The notes: generated by a model from the sequence alone, not told the origin. Positions 52,441-61,514 are shown, numbered from the stretch's first letter. The stretch: DNA of 64,000 nt from Acidobacteriota bacterium (GCA_018268895.1 JAFDVP010000001.1:1178001-1242000); one strand, 5' to 3'. Numbers and translations: made by a program.

Positions 52441-52860
52441 CTATTGAAGCCCGCTGTGTCGATGTTCCACCATGATGCAGCGGTCCATCACGACGTTGAT
52501 TCCGTTGTTCTCCGCATATTTCGCCGCTTCCGGGTTGATAATTCCCAATTGAACCCAGATGTTTTTCAGACCGAGCTTCAGCATCTCGTCGACGATGCCT
52601 GGAATAAATTGGGGCAGACGAAAAACGTTGACGACATCTGGTTTTATCGGGAGATCGGCAAGTGAAGCATAGGCACTCTCTCCGAGAGCGCGTTCTATTT
52701 GAGGATTGACGGGGATGATCCTATAGCCATGCTGCTGCATATACGCGGGAACATAATGACTCGGCTTGCCGGGATTGTCCGTCATTCCTACGACAGCAAT
52801 CGTGCGGGGCTCGGCAGGAGGCTGTCCCAGCATGGTGCGGATCACTTCGGGTTCATTCAT
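52441..52860 (-). CDS. CoA-binding-domain protein (YccU-like)
   Basis: 139 residues from ATG 52860 with AAGGG upstream; the longer open frame reaches into the DinB gene. Rossmann-like succinyl-CoA-synthetase-alpha fold: TIAVVGMTDNPGKPSHYVPA, GYRIIPVNPQIERALGE, PDVVNVFRLPQFIPGIVDEM, NIWVQLGIINPEAAKYAENN, VVMDRCIMVEHRH. Binds CoA in the cytoplasm; no catalytic role is established. 37 bp before the DsbD-like gene on the same strand. Confidence 0.9.
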   Translation of the reverse strand: MNEPEVIRTMLGQPPAEPRTIAVVGMTDNPGKPSHYVPAYMQQHGYRIIPVNPQIERALGESAYASLADLPIKPDVVNVFRLPQFIPGIVDEMLKLGLKNIWVQLGIINPEAAKYAENNGINVVMDRCIMVEHRHSGLQ

Positions 52861-52889
52861 CGTGCGGCCCTTCCCCTCAAACCAGATGG

Positions 52890-53387
52890 CTATTTCCAGA
52901 TGCCCAGCAGCCGTCGCAACACAACCAGTTCTCCAAGGTGATATGACGTATGATCGGCGACCAGGAGAGCCTCCCGCAGCAGATTCTGCCCCTCCCCCCA
53001 CCGGAACGGCTTGTATAGATCGGCATCTGGGCGGGCGATCAACGCTTCAAACGTCTCGAGGTCCTTGCGGATTGCCGCGATCGCAACATCCCAGGCACGC
53101 GACGATGGCGGCTCAGCCAGCTCAGGCCAATATCCTGCAGGCCACTCCATCGGCTGATAACCACCGGTTGGCGGCGCGCTGAAGTCCAGTATGTCGCGTT
53201 GCGTAATACGAATATGTTCGAGTATCTGCCATGCAGAATATGGCAGTCCGTCCGGAACCAGCCCGCGTTTTTCCGGGGGGAAATCCTTCACCGCGTCGTC
53301 GAACGTTATATGCGCCTGGCCACCGCGCAGCAGGGCCAAAAGCTGTCTGCGAATCTCATCGGCGGTCTTCTCATCGGTGATGGCCAT
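52890..53387 (-). CDS. DinB-family four-helix-bundle protein
   Basis: 165 residues, all-helical. The three histidines of the DinB/YfiT metal site are visible: His in YSAWQILEHIRITQRDIL and the pair in LVADHTSYHLGELVVLRR. Some relatives act as thiol-dependent transferases or DNA-damage-induced proteins; nothing more specific can be said here. 29 bp upstream of the CoA-binding gene. Confidence 0.85.
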   Translation of the reverse strand: MAITDEKTADEIRRQLLALLRGGQAHITFDDAVKDFPPEKRGLVPDGLPYSAWQILEHIRITQRDILDFSAPPTGGYQPMEWPAGYWPELAEPPSSRAWDVAIAAIRKDLETFEALIARPDADLYKPFRWGEGQNLLREALLVADHTSYHLGELVVLRRLLGIWK

Positions 53388-53480
53388 CGTATCCCCTCAA
53401 TCTTTCCCTATCAGATGCGCGAGGAGGCAAGCCGGTCACAAGGGTTTGCGAGCAACCATAATTGTCAGCGGCTCGATCTC

Positions 53481-54612
53481 CTAAAGGTCATCGTCCACGG
53501 CCACAGCGGCAGGAACTCCGCCTTCGCGCCGCATCTTCAGATAGCCGCGAATGAACGGCTCAAGATCACCGTCGAGCACTCGATCGACATCGCCAATCTC
53601 AACGCGGGTACGCAGGTCCTTCACCATGCGGTAGGGCTGCATTACGTAGTTCCGAACCTGTGAACCGAACTTGATATCCAGCTTCGAGTCTTCTAGCTTC
53701 TTGCTGATGGCCTTCTTCTTCTCTAGCTCATACTCGTACAGCCGTGAACGCAGCAGCTTCATCGCCTTCTCTTTGTTCTTGTGCTGCGAACGCTCATTCT
53801 GACAGCCTGCAACAAGCCCTGTCGGAAGGTGCGTAATGCGGACCGCCGAATCGGTCGTGTTGACATGCTGTCCGCCCTTGCCTCCCGATCGATATGTATC
53901 GATACGCAGGTCTTCGGACTTGATGTCGATCACAATTGTGTCGTCGATCTCAGGAGACACAAAGACGCTCGCAAAACTCGTGTGCCGTCTTTTGGCGGAA
54001 TCGAACGGCGAGATCCTCACCAGACGGTGCACACCTGTCTCGCCCGAAAGCAGGCCGTAGGCGAACTCGCCTGAGATCGTGAATGTGGCCGATTTGATGC
54101 CCGCCTCGTCGCCATCCTGAACTTCGTTGATCTCTACCTTGAAGTTCTCCCGCTCGCCCCAGCGGATATACATCCGCATCAACATCTCGGCCCAGTCCTG
54201 CGACTCCGTCCCTCCCGCGCCGGGATGGACAACAACAATCGCATTCAGTGGATCGCTCTCCTCCGAGAGCATCGTCTTCGACTCCAGCTTCTCGGTGAAC
54301 TCCACCAGCGAAGGAATCTCCTTCGCCAGATCGGTTTCGGTGTCCTCGCCCTCACGCGCAAGCTCGAAGTAAGCCTCGATGTCGTCAGTTCTACGCGCCA
54401 GCTCCGCGTCATCTGCCAGCAGGTTCTCAATTCTCTTACGGTCGCGCATCAATGGCTGCGAGCGTGCGGGATCGGCCCATACCGTTGGGTCCGATGTCTT
54501 CTCTTCAATGACGGCTAGCTCACGACGCAGGCGGGGAGAGTCAAAGATACTCCCGCAGATCGCGAACCCGTTCGCGCACCGGGGAGTACGTGTATTCAAG
54601 ATCACTCAGCAT
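53481..54612 (-). CDS. prfB: Peptide chain release factor 2, with +1 programmed frameshift
   Basis: Two frames make one 376-residue protein. Frame 1 starts at ATG 54612 and encodes 23 residues (MLSDLEYTYSPVRERVRDLR, then EYL) up to an in-frame TGA at 54543-54541. Slippage on CTTTGAC moves the ribosome +1 to GAC (54542), giving DSPRLRRELAVIEEKTSDPT and 353 residues in all. The stop-recognition SPF is in RISPFDSAKRRHTSF, and the peptidyl-release GGQ in RSGGKGGQHVNTTDSAV. RF2 reads UGA/UAA and autoregulates itself through this site. Four bp downstream of lnt. Confidence 0.96.
54540..54555 (-). promoter_or_regulatory. prfB programmed +1 frameshift site
   Basis: Minus-strand CGGGAGTATCTTTGAC: an SD-like GGGAG three bases before the slippery CTT-TGA-C. 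This matches the classical bacterial prfB signal (E. coli AGGGGGTATCTTTGAC). When RF2 is scarce the pause at UGA promotes +1 slippage and full-length RF2 is made. Confidence 0.95.
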
Positions 54613-54616
54613 CTGT

Positions 54617-56257
54617 CTAGTCTACGGCAAACTGCGACCGCAGGCTCAACCCAAGTGCAACGGCAGTCGCCAAAGCGCAAAGGTAAGCAAATAGATCTCC
54701 ATGCAACGTGTAGAAGGTCATATCACGCTCATAACCAAAGCCCACGCGAATGCTCGTCCTTATATGTCTTGGCGCCGCTTCGACAACGCGGCCATATGGA
54801 TCGATCGAAGCGGTAACTCCGGTATTTGTGGCGCGAAGGACCCAACGATGGTTTTCAATGGCCCGCATCCTCACCATGTTCAAGTGCTGCCAGGGAGCGC
54901 TCGTATCGCCGTACCATCCATCGTTGGAGATGTTCACCAGCACGTCGGCGCCTTCCTTGACGAACTGCCTGACCTCATCTCCAAAGATCGACTCATAACA
55001 GATAAACACCCCGTAACGGTGCCCGTTCGCCGCGAATAAGGTGCGCTGTCTGCCAGCATCAAACGCCCCAGCCTCGTGTAGAAGGCTCTGCGCAAAAAAG
55101 AAGAGGCGCGCAAACGGCACATACTCCCCAAATGGGACCAGGTGCATCTTGTCGTACCGGCCTGCAAACTCACCTTGCGGATTAATGAACGAAGCTGAGT
55201 TAAATTGCAGATATCCTCTCGTGTTCTCTGTCGTGCGGTCGATCGCGATGTTTCCCACGATCACAGGTGCACCCGTCTCCTCCGCCAGCTTCGTCATTGC
55301 CGTGCGAAACAGCGGGTCGCGCTCCTGAAATGGTGCGGGCGACTCTGGCCACACAATCAGGTTGGAGTCCTGCGGCTCATTCCTCGGCGCAAATTTCACA
55401 GCCGGAGTTTTAGCCAGTTCAGGAATACCGAGATACATCCGGTCCCCCGGATGCCGGCTTAGATAGCTGAACGACTCTAAAAGCTCCTGCTCAGAAGGTT
55501 CCGGTTGCTTGGCCTCTGCTCCCACTTCAAGGTTCTGCTGTACCAGCGTCGCAGTCGCCGTAACGTGCGATGGAGTTGGCAAGTGCGCTCTCCGTAACTC
55601 GAAGACATAGACGACGACAATCGCCACGCCTGCCGCAGTCAGCAACAGCCTGGTATGCTTTCGTTCGCGAATCTGGATACGCACAAGCCATAGCGCATTC
55701 ACCAGAGCAATGACGAAAGACAGTCCGTATGCTCCCGTCAGGGGGGCAAGTCGCGTCAACAGCGGATTGTCGACCTGCGCAATCCCCATCAGGTCCCATG
55801 GCAACCCGGTTATGCGTGCTCGTGCAAGCTCTACGGCGACCCATGCCAGCGGGCTGAGCAACAGCGCCAACCGCGCCCCAAAGTAGTTTTTGAAGCTGAC
55901 GACCACCCAACCGAACAGCGCATGATACAGGCCAAGATACAGGCAGAAGAGGATGAGGATGCCTGCCGCAATCGGTTTATCCAACCCACCATACAGATAC
56001 ATCGTCTGGTAGATCCAGTAGCAATTCCCCAGATACCAGATAAATCCGCACAGGTAACCGAGCGCTGCGCCCTGCCTGCCGGTCAATGGCTCCGCGTTTT
56101 TCTGCTGTTGCGTAAGCGCCCATAACAAAGGAGTTATGGCAATCCAACAGAAAGCCGTCCGCCACTCCGGTACAGGGCCCGCCAATGGGAACGGCAGACA
56201 TTGAAGCACACCGGAAAATGCTGCCATGGCCCATAGCCGCGTGGGAATTCGTCGCAT
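54617..56257 (-). CDS. lnt: Apolipoprotein N-acyltransferase
   Basis: 546 residues. About seven hydrophobic segments in the first 230 residues (AFCWIAITPLLWALTQ, ILILFCLYLGLYHALFGWVV), then the periplasmic nitrilase domain with the Glu-Lys-Cys triad: Glu in LIVWPESPAPFQE, Lys in DKMHLVPFGEYVPF and Cys in GVFICYESIFGDEV, plus NISNDGWYGDTSAPWQHLNM. It transfers the third acyl chain to lipoproteins, several of which are encoded in this window. Upstream of prfB on the same strand. Confidence 0.94.
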   Translation of the reverse strand: MRRIPTRLWAMAAFSGVLQCLPFPLAGPVPEWRTAFCWIAITPLLWALTQQQKNAEPLTGRQGAALGYLCGFIWYLGNCYWIYQTMYLYGGLDKPIAAGILILFCLYLGLYHALFGWVVVSFKNYFGARLALLLSPLAWVAVELARARITGLPWDLMGIAQVDNPLLTRLAPLTGAYGLSFVIALVNALWLVRIQIRERKHTRLLLTAAGVAIVVVYVFELRRAHLPTPSHVTATATLVQQNLEVGAEAKQPEPSEQELLESFSYLSRHPGDRMYLGIPELAKTPAVKFAPRNEPQDSNLIVWPESPAPFQERDPLFRTAMTKLAEETGAPVIVGNIAIDRTTENTRGYLQFNSASFINPQGEFAGRYDKMHLVPFGEYVPFARLFFFAQSLLHEAGAFDAGRQRTLFAANGHRYGVFICYESIFGDEVRQFVKEGADVLVNISNDGWYGDTSAPWQHLNMVRMRAIENHRWVLRATNTGVTASIDPYGRVVEAAPRHIRTSIRVGFGYERDMTFYTLHGDLFAYLCALATAVALGLSLRSQFAVD

Positions 56258-56287
56258 CGCAGTTGAAGTCTAGCATTCAGTAGATTT

Positions 56288-56304
56288 GGAGCTACAATAG
56301 CTCC
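56288..56304. repeat. Short perfect hairpin ahead of a small gene
   Basis: GGAGCTA (56288-56294) and TAGCTCC (56298-56304) pair perfectly around CAA, ending 4 bases before ATG 56309. It lies between the divergent lnt and small-protein genes and could fold in the mRNA leader next to the start codon. Confidence 0.4.
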
Positions 56305-56308
56305 AGCC

Positions 56309-56452
56309 ATGGATGCCATTCTCCATCTGCTCGCGTCTGTGCTGGTGCCACTGTTCTTTATTGGAATGGTGGGTTCCCTGCTCGTCGTCATCTTTACCGT
56401 GATTCGCGACCTGCAGGAGGTCTTTACCAGCGACGAGGAGTCCGACGTCTAA
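56309..56452 (+). CDS. Small single-span membrane protein, 47 residues
   Basis: The frame ATG 56309 to TAA 56452 encodes one hydrophobic segment (LLASVLVPLFFIGMVGSLLV) followed by VIFTVIRDLQEVF and an acidic tail (TSDEESDV). No SD at normal spacing; GGAG is 17 bases upstream inside a hairpin. Amphipathic composition and a clear membrane helix with a charged C-terminus argue that it is real, but there is no family assignment. Divergent from lnt. Confidence 0.6.
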   Translation: MDAILHLLASVLVPLFFIGMVGSLLVVIFTVIRDLQEVFTSDEESDV

Positions 56453-56578
56453 CCGTCTCGCATCCTGAGCTCCCTCAGAAATACAAATCATTGACGCTAC
56501 AGGTGCGCCCTCTTAAACTATGAAACTGATACACGGGTGGTTACGGGAACGCCAGCACCAGGAAGCGTTCACACAATA

Positions 56579-58927
56579 ATGGCTTCAACGAAACAAACTG
56601 ACGTTCTCCCACAATCCAACCGAGTGCGCCTCGTCGTGGCGTCCTCGGTCATGCTGACGTTTATCTCCTTCTGGCGAGCAGCCGCCATCGTTCTCAACGA
56701 CTTAGGCTCATCGGCGTTTTACGCAGGGGGGCTTGCTGAAGAGGCCGTTGGAAAAGCGGCGCCGTGGCTCATCCTGGGGGTCGTCTTCTTCGCCTACGCC
56801 GTTCGGGCCGTCTATGTCGAAAGCTGCTCCATGTTTACCCGGGGCGGAGTCTACAGGATTGTCAAAGAGGCCCTCGGAAGCACCTTCGCCAAGATCAGCG
56901 TCTCGGCGTTGATGTTCGACTATGTTCTGACGGGGCCTATCTCGGGAGTATCCGCAGGCCAGTACATCGTCGGCATGGTGAACGATCTCTCCGCCTTCGC
57001 TGCTGTCAGATTTCACTGGCACGTTATTCCCCATCTCCGTCCAGACCTGGCATCGGCGGCTATCGCAGCCACAATCACGATCTATTTCTGGTGGCAGAAC
57101 ACCAAAGGCATCGAGGAGTCCAGCCAGCGTGCACTCGACATCATGAAGATCACCACTGTCATGGTGGTCATCCTGCTTGCCTGGGGAACCTTCACCGTCC
57201 TGCATCGAGGCGCTCAGCTTCCGCCACTACCCTTCCCTTCGAACCTCCACTTCAGCTCCGACGCCCTCGGCTTTCTCAAAGGAACAAAGTTTGCAGCCTC
57301 GCTTGGCCTGTTCGGCGTCCTGATGGCATTTGGCCACTCCGTACTGGCCATGAGCGGTGAAGAGTCCCTCGCCCAGGTCAACCGCGAGATTGAGCACCCC
57401 AAGCTCAAGAACCTGAAGCGCGCCGCGCTCGTCATCGCTACCTACAGCTTCTTCTTCACAGGCCTCTGCTCCCTGCTGGCCGTCATGATTATTCCCGACG
57501 ACGTCCGCGTCCATGTCTATCGCGACAACCTTATCGCCGGCATGGCGATGTACATGGTCGGCCCCGAGGTCCTGAAGCTCTTCTTCCGCGGCTTCGTCGT
57601 CCTCGTCGGATTCCTCATCCTCGGCGGAGCCGTCAATACCGCCATCGTCGGTTCGACCGGCGTCCTCATGCGCATCGCCGAAGATGGCGTGCTCACCGAT
57701 TGGTTTCGCAAGCCGCAGAGAAAATATGGCACCAGCTATCGCATTGTGAACCTTGTGGCGGGAATGCAGTTACTTGTCATCCTGCTGACACACGGCAACG
57801 TTGTCGTCATTGGCGAAGCCTATGCTTTCGGTGTGATCTGGAGCTTTACCTTCAACGCTCTGGCCATGCTTGTTTTGCGCTGGAAGTACAAGGGCGAAAG
57901 AGGATCAAAAGTTCCCCTCAATCTCCGGATTGGCAAGACAGAGATCCCGATCGGACTTATCTGCGTCTTTCTGGTTCTCTTCACAACTGCAATCGTCAAC
58001 TTATTCACTAAATCCGTTGCTACAGTTAGCGGAGTTATCTTCGCCGCAGCTTTCTTCGTCGTCTTTTCTCTCTCAGAACGCGACAATAAGAAGCGTCATG
58101 ACATAACAACCCGGCAGATGCGCGAGCACTTCCAGCTTGAGCACCAGGATACCGTCGGTTGCTCCGCGCTCGAGATTCGGCCTGGCGCCGTCATCGTCAC
58201 GATGCGAGACTCCGCCTCGCCATTTGCGCTCAAATGGGCACTCACGCATACCAATGCAGACGATCAGGACATCGTTGTCCTCGCAGCTCGCATGATGGGC
58301 GCCGGTGGGCCGGAGTACGTCGAAGCCTCCGAACAACTCTTCAGCGAGCATGAGCAGATGCTCTTCACCAAGGCCGTCTCCGTTGCCGAGAGCTTCGGCA
58401 AACACATCTCGCTGCTCGTCGTTCCCGCTGGAGATATCTTCGCCGCGCTCGTTCAGACGGCGAACTCGCTCGATGCCGCCGCCGTCGTCTCAGGCCTCTC
58501 CAGCAAACTCACCGCCGAGGAGCAGGCCTATCATGTAGGACAGGCGTGGGAAGCTCTTCCCGAGCCCAAGCGTCAGTTCACCTTTTATGTCATCAAGCCC
58601 GATGGCGCCTCCCTCAGCTTCCATATTGGACCCCACGCACCGACGATTCAGCCCGACGAGGTGCAGCTCGTCCATCGCCTCTGGCTCAATCTACGCCGCG
58701 CGCCAGAGATGCGCGACTTACATCACAGCGACATCGTCAGTTATGCTCTTACCCGCATGGCGAATGAGTATGCACGCGATAAGCAGGCAACCCTCAAAGG
58801 CCTGCAACAATGTATCGAGCAAACGGAAGGCCGCCGCAAACTAGGCACCTCTCGCCAGGAAGTTATGGGAGAATCGGGCCCGGGTTACGCAATTAGAACC
58901 CATCCAAACATCTCTTCCGAGAAATAG
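56579..58927 (+). CDS. APC-superfamily amino-acid permease with C-terminal cytoplasmic domain
   Basis: About 782 residues from ATG 56579 (GTG 56537 is an alternative). Residues 1-510 contain some 12 hydrophobic segments typical of amino-acid/polyamine permeases: VMLTFISFWRAAAIVLNDLG, RGGVYRIVKEALGSTFAKIS, FGHSVLAMSGEESLAQVNRE, GGAVNTAIVGSTGVLMRIAE. The C-terminal 270 residues are soluble: PGAVIVTMRDSASPFALKWA and DIVVLAARMMG look like a universal-stress-protein-like nucleotide-binding fold, followed by a second region (FTFYVIKPDGASLSFHIGPH) and a helical tail. Substrate unknown. Confidence 0.85.
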   Translation: MASTKQTDVLPQSNRVRLVVASSVMLTFISFWRAAAIVLNDLGSSAFYAGGLAEEAVGKAAPWLILGVVFFAYAVRAVYVESCSMFTRGGVYRIVKEALGSTFAKISVSALMFDYVLTGPISGVSAGQYIVGMVNDLSAFAAVRFHWHVIPHLRPDLASAAIAATITIYFWWQNTKGIEESSQRALDIMKITTVMVVILLAWGTFTVLHRGAQLPPLPFPSNLHFSSDALGFLKGTKFAASLGLFGVLMAFGHSVLAMSGEESLAQVNREIEHPKLKNLKRAALVIATYSFFFTGLCSLLAVMIIPDDVRVHVYRDNLIAGMAMYMVGPEVLKLFFRGFVVLVGFLILGGAVNTAIVGSTGVLMRIAEDGVLTDWFRKPQRKYGTSYRIVNLVAGMQLLVILLTHGNVVVIGEAYAFGVIWSFTFNALAMLVLRWKYKGERGSKVPLNLRIGKTEIPIGLICVFLVLFTTAIVNLFTKSVATVSGVIFAAAFFVVFSLSERDNKKRHDITTRQMREHFQLEHQDTVGCSALEIRPGAVIVTMRDSASPFALKWALTHTNADDQDIVVLAARMMGAGGPEYVEASEQLFSEHEQMLFTKAVSVAESFGKHISLLVVPAGDIFAALVQTANSLDAAAVVSGLSSKLTAEEQAYHVGQAWEALPEPKRQFTFYVIKPDGASLSFHIGPHAPTIQPDEVQLVHRLWLNLRRAPEMRDLHHSDIVSYALTRMANEYARDKQATLKGLQQCIEQTEGRRKLGTSRQEVMGESGPGYAIRTHPNISSEK

Positions 58928-59054
58928 ACCTTCCTTGCACCTCTAAGTAGGCTCCTGTATCTTTTCCGTAAGACCTTACTCCCTGAGTAACTTCCGTAAG
59001 AGTCTTTATCCTATGGACAAGTTATTCTCAAAGAGACACACAGGAGGTTTTTTC

Positions 59055-59291
59055 GTGGAAATCAACCGTATTATTGCCGAGATCGACGCGCAGATTTCAA
59101 AGCTGCAGCAGGCACGAGCTCTGCTCTCCGGCGCGTCAAGCCCTGCTCGTTCCGGCCCCGGACGCCCAAAAGGCGCAACAAAAGCGCCCAAGCATAAAAG
59201 AAACATAAGCCCTGAAGGCCGTAAACGTATCGCTGACGCAATGAAGAAGCGCTGGGCAGAACGCAGAAAGCAAAAGACCACGAAGGCTTAG
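59055..59291 (+). CDS. Small basic protein, possible DNA-binding
   Basis: 78 residues from GTG 59055, seven bases after a perfect AGGAGG. N-terminal heptad-like helix (INRIIAEIDAQISKLQQARA), then a Pro/Gly/Arg hinge resembling an AT-hook (SGPGRPKGATKAP) and a C-terminal basic segment ISPEGRKRIADAMKKRWAER seen in small Acidobacteriota proteins. Strongly basic. Function unknown; nucleic-acid binding is inferred. Followed by a hairpin terminator. Confidence 0.7.
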   Translation: MEINRIIAEIDAQISKLQQARALLSGASSPARSGPGRPKGATKAPKHKRNISPEGRKRIADAMKKRWAERRKQKTTKA

Positions 59292-59309
59292 CCTGCATCT
59301 CTACGCAAC

Positions 59310-59339
59310 AAAAGAGCACGGCGATGGCCGTGCTCTTTT
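59310..59339. terminator. Bidirectional rho-independent terminator
   Basis: AAAAGAGCACGG (59310-59321), loop CGATGG, CCGTGCTCTTTT (59328-59339): a 12-bp perfect stem with A and T tracts, so it ends both the plus-strand small gene (59291) and the minus-strand methyltransferase (59351). Confidence 0.85.
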
Positions 59340-59350
59340 AGTTTTGTAAA

Positions 59351-59989
59351 CTACCTTGTAGCAATAACCTCTCGAAGACTGTCCTTCGCCAGGAAAAACC
59401 GGTACGTGCTGTACTCGCTCAGTAGATTTTCTATCTTGCGGTTGCTATAGATCTGAATTACCGGATACGTTCCTACTCTCTGTAGATCGACAACTTCCGT
59501 ATCCGTAAGGTGATACCTGCAGAAAGGCGCGCCCGGCTCTGCGGTTGCGTGAAAGAAGGCGAGCATCTGCCCCCCGGGCTCCATCACCTCGTGTAAGCGC
59601 GCAAAGATGGGTCCCACCAGTTTTTCTGGGAGAAAGTCCGCCGTGTCCCATAAGATCACGATGTCGAACTTACGCCCCGAGAAGTTCAGGTTCGTTTCGA
59701 GGAACCCGCTCACATTGAAGTCGGGCTCGCCTCCATCGGTTGCAGGAACACTCCACTCCGGCTTCAATGCCTCTTCTACAAGGTTCGCCATGTAGATGCT
59801 GTGGCCCAGGCTTGTAATGTAGTTGATGTTTGTTGAAGACGTCGGCCCAATATCAAGCACGCGAAGCGACTCCTGCGACTTCAGGTGCTTCTGTAACTCT
59901 TTCCATCCGCTTGAGTGACGCGGTATCCGGCTCGAATCGGCCCCGCGATTCCCACCGGAACCTTCACTTCCGCCGAAGATATTACGCAT
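59351..59989 (-). CDS. SAM-dependent class I methyltransferase-like protein
   Basis: 212 residues. Rossmann-like order: SLRVLDIGPTSSTNINYITS (motif I with a divergent GPTSS instead of GxGxG), FDIVILWDTADFLPEKLVGP, MEPGGQMLAFFHATAEPGAP. The family glycine loop is degenerate, so methyltransferase activity is uncertain. Start ATG 59989. It is downstream of a bactofilin gene (26-bp gap) and probably co-transcribed; a link to cell-envelope biology is only suggested by that. Ends at the shared terminator. Confidence 0.7.
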   Translation of the reverse strand: MRNIFGGSEGSGGNRGADSSRIPRHSSGWKELQKHLKSQESLRVLDIGPTSSTNINYITSLGHSIYMANLVEEALKPEWSVPATDGGEPDFNVSGFLETNLNFSGRKFDIVILWDTADFLPEKLVGPIFARLHEVMEPGGQMLAFFHATAEPGAPFCRYHLTDTEVVDLQRVGTYPVIQIYSNRKIENLLSEYSTYRFFLAKDSLREVIATR

Positions 59990-60015
59990 AGATTTGCTTA
60001 CATTCCCTTCTGCTT

Positions 60016-60438
60016 CTAGGACTTCGGGTTGAGTACAAGCGGCGTCTGCTCAGCTTTGGACTCACCCGGCTTTGTGGCTGGAGGCAATACCTCAACCGCA
60101 CGCTGCTCTGTTGCCTTCAACTCCACTTTTCCTTTCAGTGAAGCGTTCTCCTCGATCGACAGACGTCCGCCGAAGATATCGCCCAGGACAATTGCCGAAT
60201 GTCTTAAATCGACTCTTCCCGATACGTGCAGCGTACCAGTCAATCGCCCAAAGACAATTAGATTGCGCACTTTGACATCAGCCGCCACGTGCGCGTTCGG
60301 GCCAATCGTTACAGTGCTGTCGGGCAGAGTAATCGTTCCTTCAACATCTCCGTCAATCAGCAGGTCTTCGCTGCCGGAGAGCTCGCCTTTGATGGTGACC
60401 GACTTGCCTATGACCGTGGACCCTTCTGCTGGCTTCAT
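60016..60438 (-). CDS. Bactofilin (polymer-forming cytoskeletal protein)
   Basis: 140 residues from ATG 60438 with AGGAGAG upstream. The bactofilin beta-helix is plain: STVIGKSVTIKGELSGSEDL, LIDGDVEGTITLPDS, TVTIGPNAHVAADVKVRNLI, VFGRLTGTLHVSGRVDLRHS, IVLGDIFGGRLSIEENASLKG, with a Pro-rich tail. Bactofilins polymerise into membrane-associated filaments and position envelope enzymes. First gene of a two-gene minus-strand unit with the methyltransferase-like protein. Confidence 0.92.
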   Translation of the reverse strand: MKPAEGSTVIGKSVTIKGELSGSEDLLIDGDVEGTITLPDSTVTIGPNAHVAADVKVRNLIVFGRLTGTLHVSGRVDLRHSAIVLGDIFGGRLSIEENASLKGKVELKATEQRAVEVLPPATKPGESKAEQTPLVLNPKS

Positions 60439-60629
60439 GTGTGTCTTGCTCTCCTGATAAAAATGTTGGCACTCTATGTCTTGCCTTGCCGAAGGATACC
60501 CAACGCGCTGGATTGAGGCAAACCGAAAACCAACAGGCACTTCCATACGTCAGACACGAAAGGTGATATTGTTGCGAAAATGCGTCACAAATCGGCTGAA
60601 ACTGGCAGGCTTGGGGTAAGGGTGGACGA

Positions 60630-61514
60630 GTGAGGCTCTATGCAATCTGTCACACGCTCGCGGTGTCGCTTCTGCTGTCCTGCAGCAGCACAGCAGACGC
60701 ACAGAACAACCCTGCCCCAACCATACCCGATTGGCTGACTGCTATTCCAGCGCGCAACTGGGCGGTTGACGCGACAGCTAGAGAGCTTGAGGCGCTTCAT
60801 CATCGCGGCTCTTACCTCCGCTACCGAATTCATATCGTCGATGCCAAGGGCGACCGCGTTCGCGACATCATCGAAAGCCGTGACGGGACCGTAGCCCGGC
60901 TTATTCTCCGCGACGGCAAACCTCTCACCGCGGAAGAAGACGCGGCCGAACGTAAACGCCTCAATGATATGCTGGCCAACCCCGAGGCCTTTGCGAAACA
61001 CGCCAAAGGAGACGATTCCGGAAAGAAAATCGCCGACAACCTGGTGCGCCTGATGCCCGACGCGATGATCTACACCTACGTCCCCGGTCAGCCTCAGACA
61101 GGAACCAGGCCCGGCACGACCGAAGTGGTCATAGACTACGAGCCCAACCCTAAGTTCCATCCGCCTTCGACGACTGCCGAGGCATTGACCGGTCTCAAGG
61201 GCAGGGCTTGGATCGACGCAGATTCAAAGGTTATTGTGCGGATGGATGGCAATGTCTTTAAAGGGGTGAACTTTGGCTGGGGCATGCTCGCTCATATTTA
61301 CCCCGGGGGCCGCCTCGTTCTCGTGCAGGGAGACGCAGGCAACGGCAGATGGATATTCACCCACTTTACACAGCGCATCAGTGTCCGCGCACTCATGGTC
61401 AAGACGCTGCATATCAGCAGCGACGTCGACTCCTCAAACTTCCAGGCAATTCCTGCAATGAGCTATCAGGATGCGATCCGCATCCTTCTTGACACACCAC
61501 TGCCCGCTAAGTGA
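60630..61514 (+). CDS. Secreted hypothetical protein (possible LolA/outer-membrane-sorting-like fold)
   Basis: 294 residues, GTG 60630 preceded by GTAAGGGTGGA. Signal peptide (TLAVSLLLSCSSTADA). The mature part has a beta-rich pattern: LRYRIHIVDAKGDRVRDIIE, DGTVARLILRDGKPLT, TTEVVIDYEPNPKFHPPSTT, LTGLKGRAWIDADSKVIVRM, ISVRALMVKTLHISSDVD. This arrangement resembles periplasmic LolA-like proteins, but I cannot assign it firmly. Its stop is 3 bp from that of the convergent racemase gene. Confidence 0.7.
   Translation: MRLYAICHTLAVSLLLSCSSTADAQNNPAPTIPDWLTAIPARNWAVDATARELEALHHRGSYLRYRIHIVDAKGDRVRDIIESRDGTVARLILRDGKPLTAEEDAAERKRLNDMLANPEAFAKHAKGDDSGKKIADNLVRLMPDAMIYTYVPGQPQTGTRPGTTEVVIDYEPNPKFHPPSTTAEALTGLKGRAWIDADSKVIVRMDGNVFKGVNFGWGMLAHIYPGGRLVLVQGDAGNGRWIFTHFTQRISVRALMVKTLHISSDVDSSNFQAIPAMSYQDAIRILLDTPLPAK

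Noticed and set aside
54543-54605. prfB starting at an alternative codon in the main frame (MILNTRTPRCANG...)
   Set aside because: The upstream frame starting at ATG 54612 plus the CTTTGAC site reproduces the conserved RF2 N-terminus; the main-frame extension does not.
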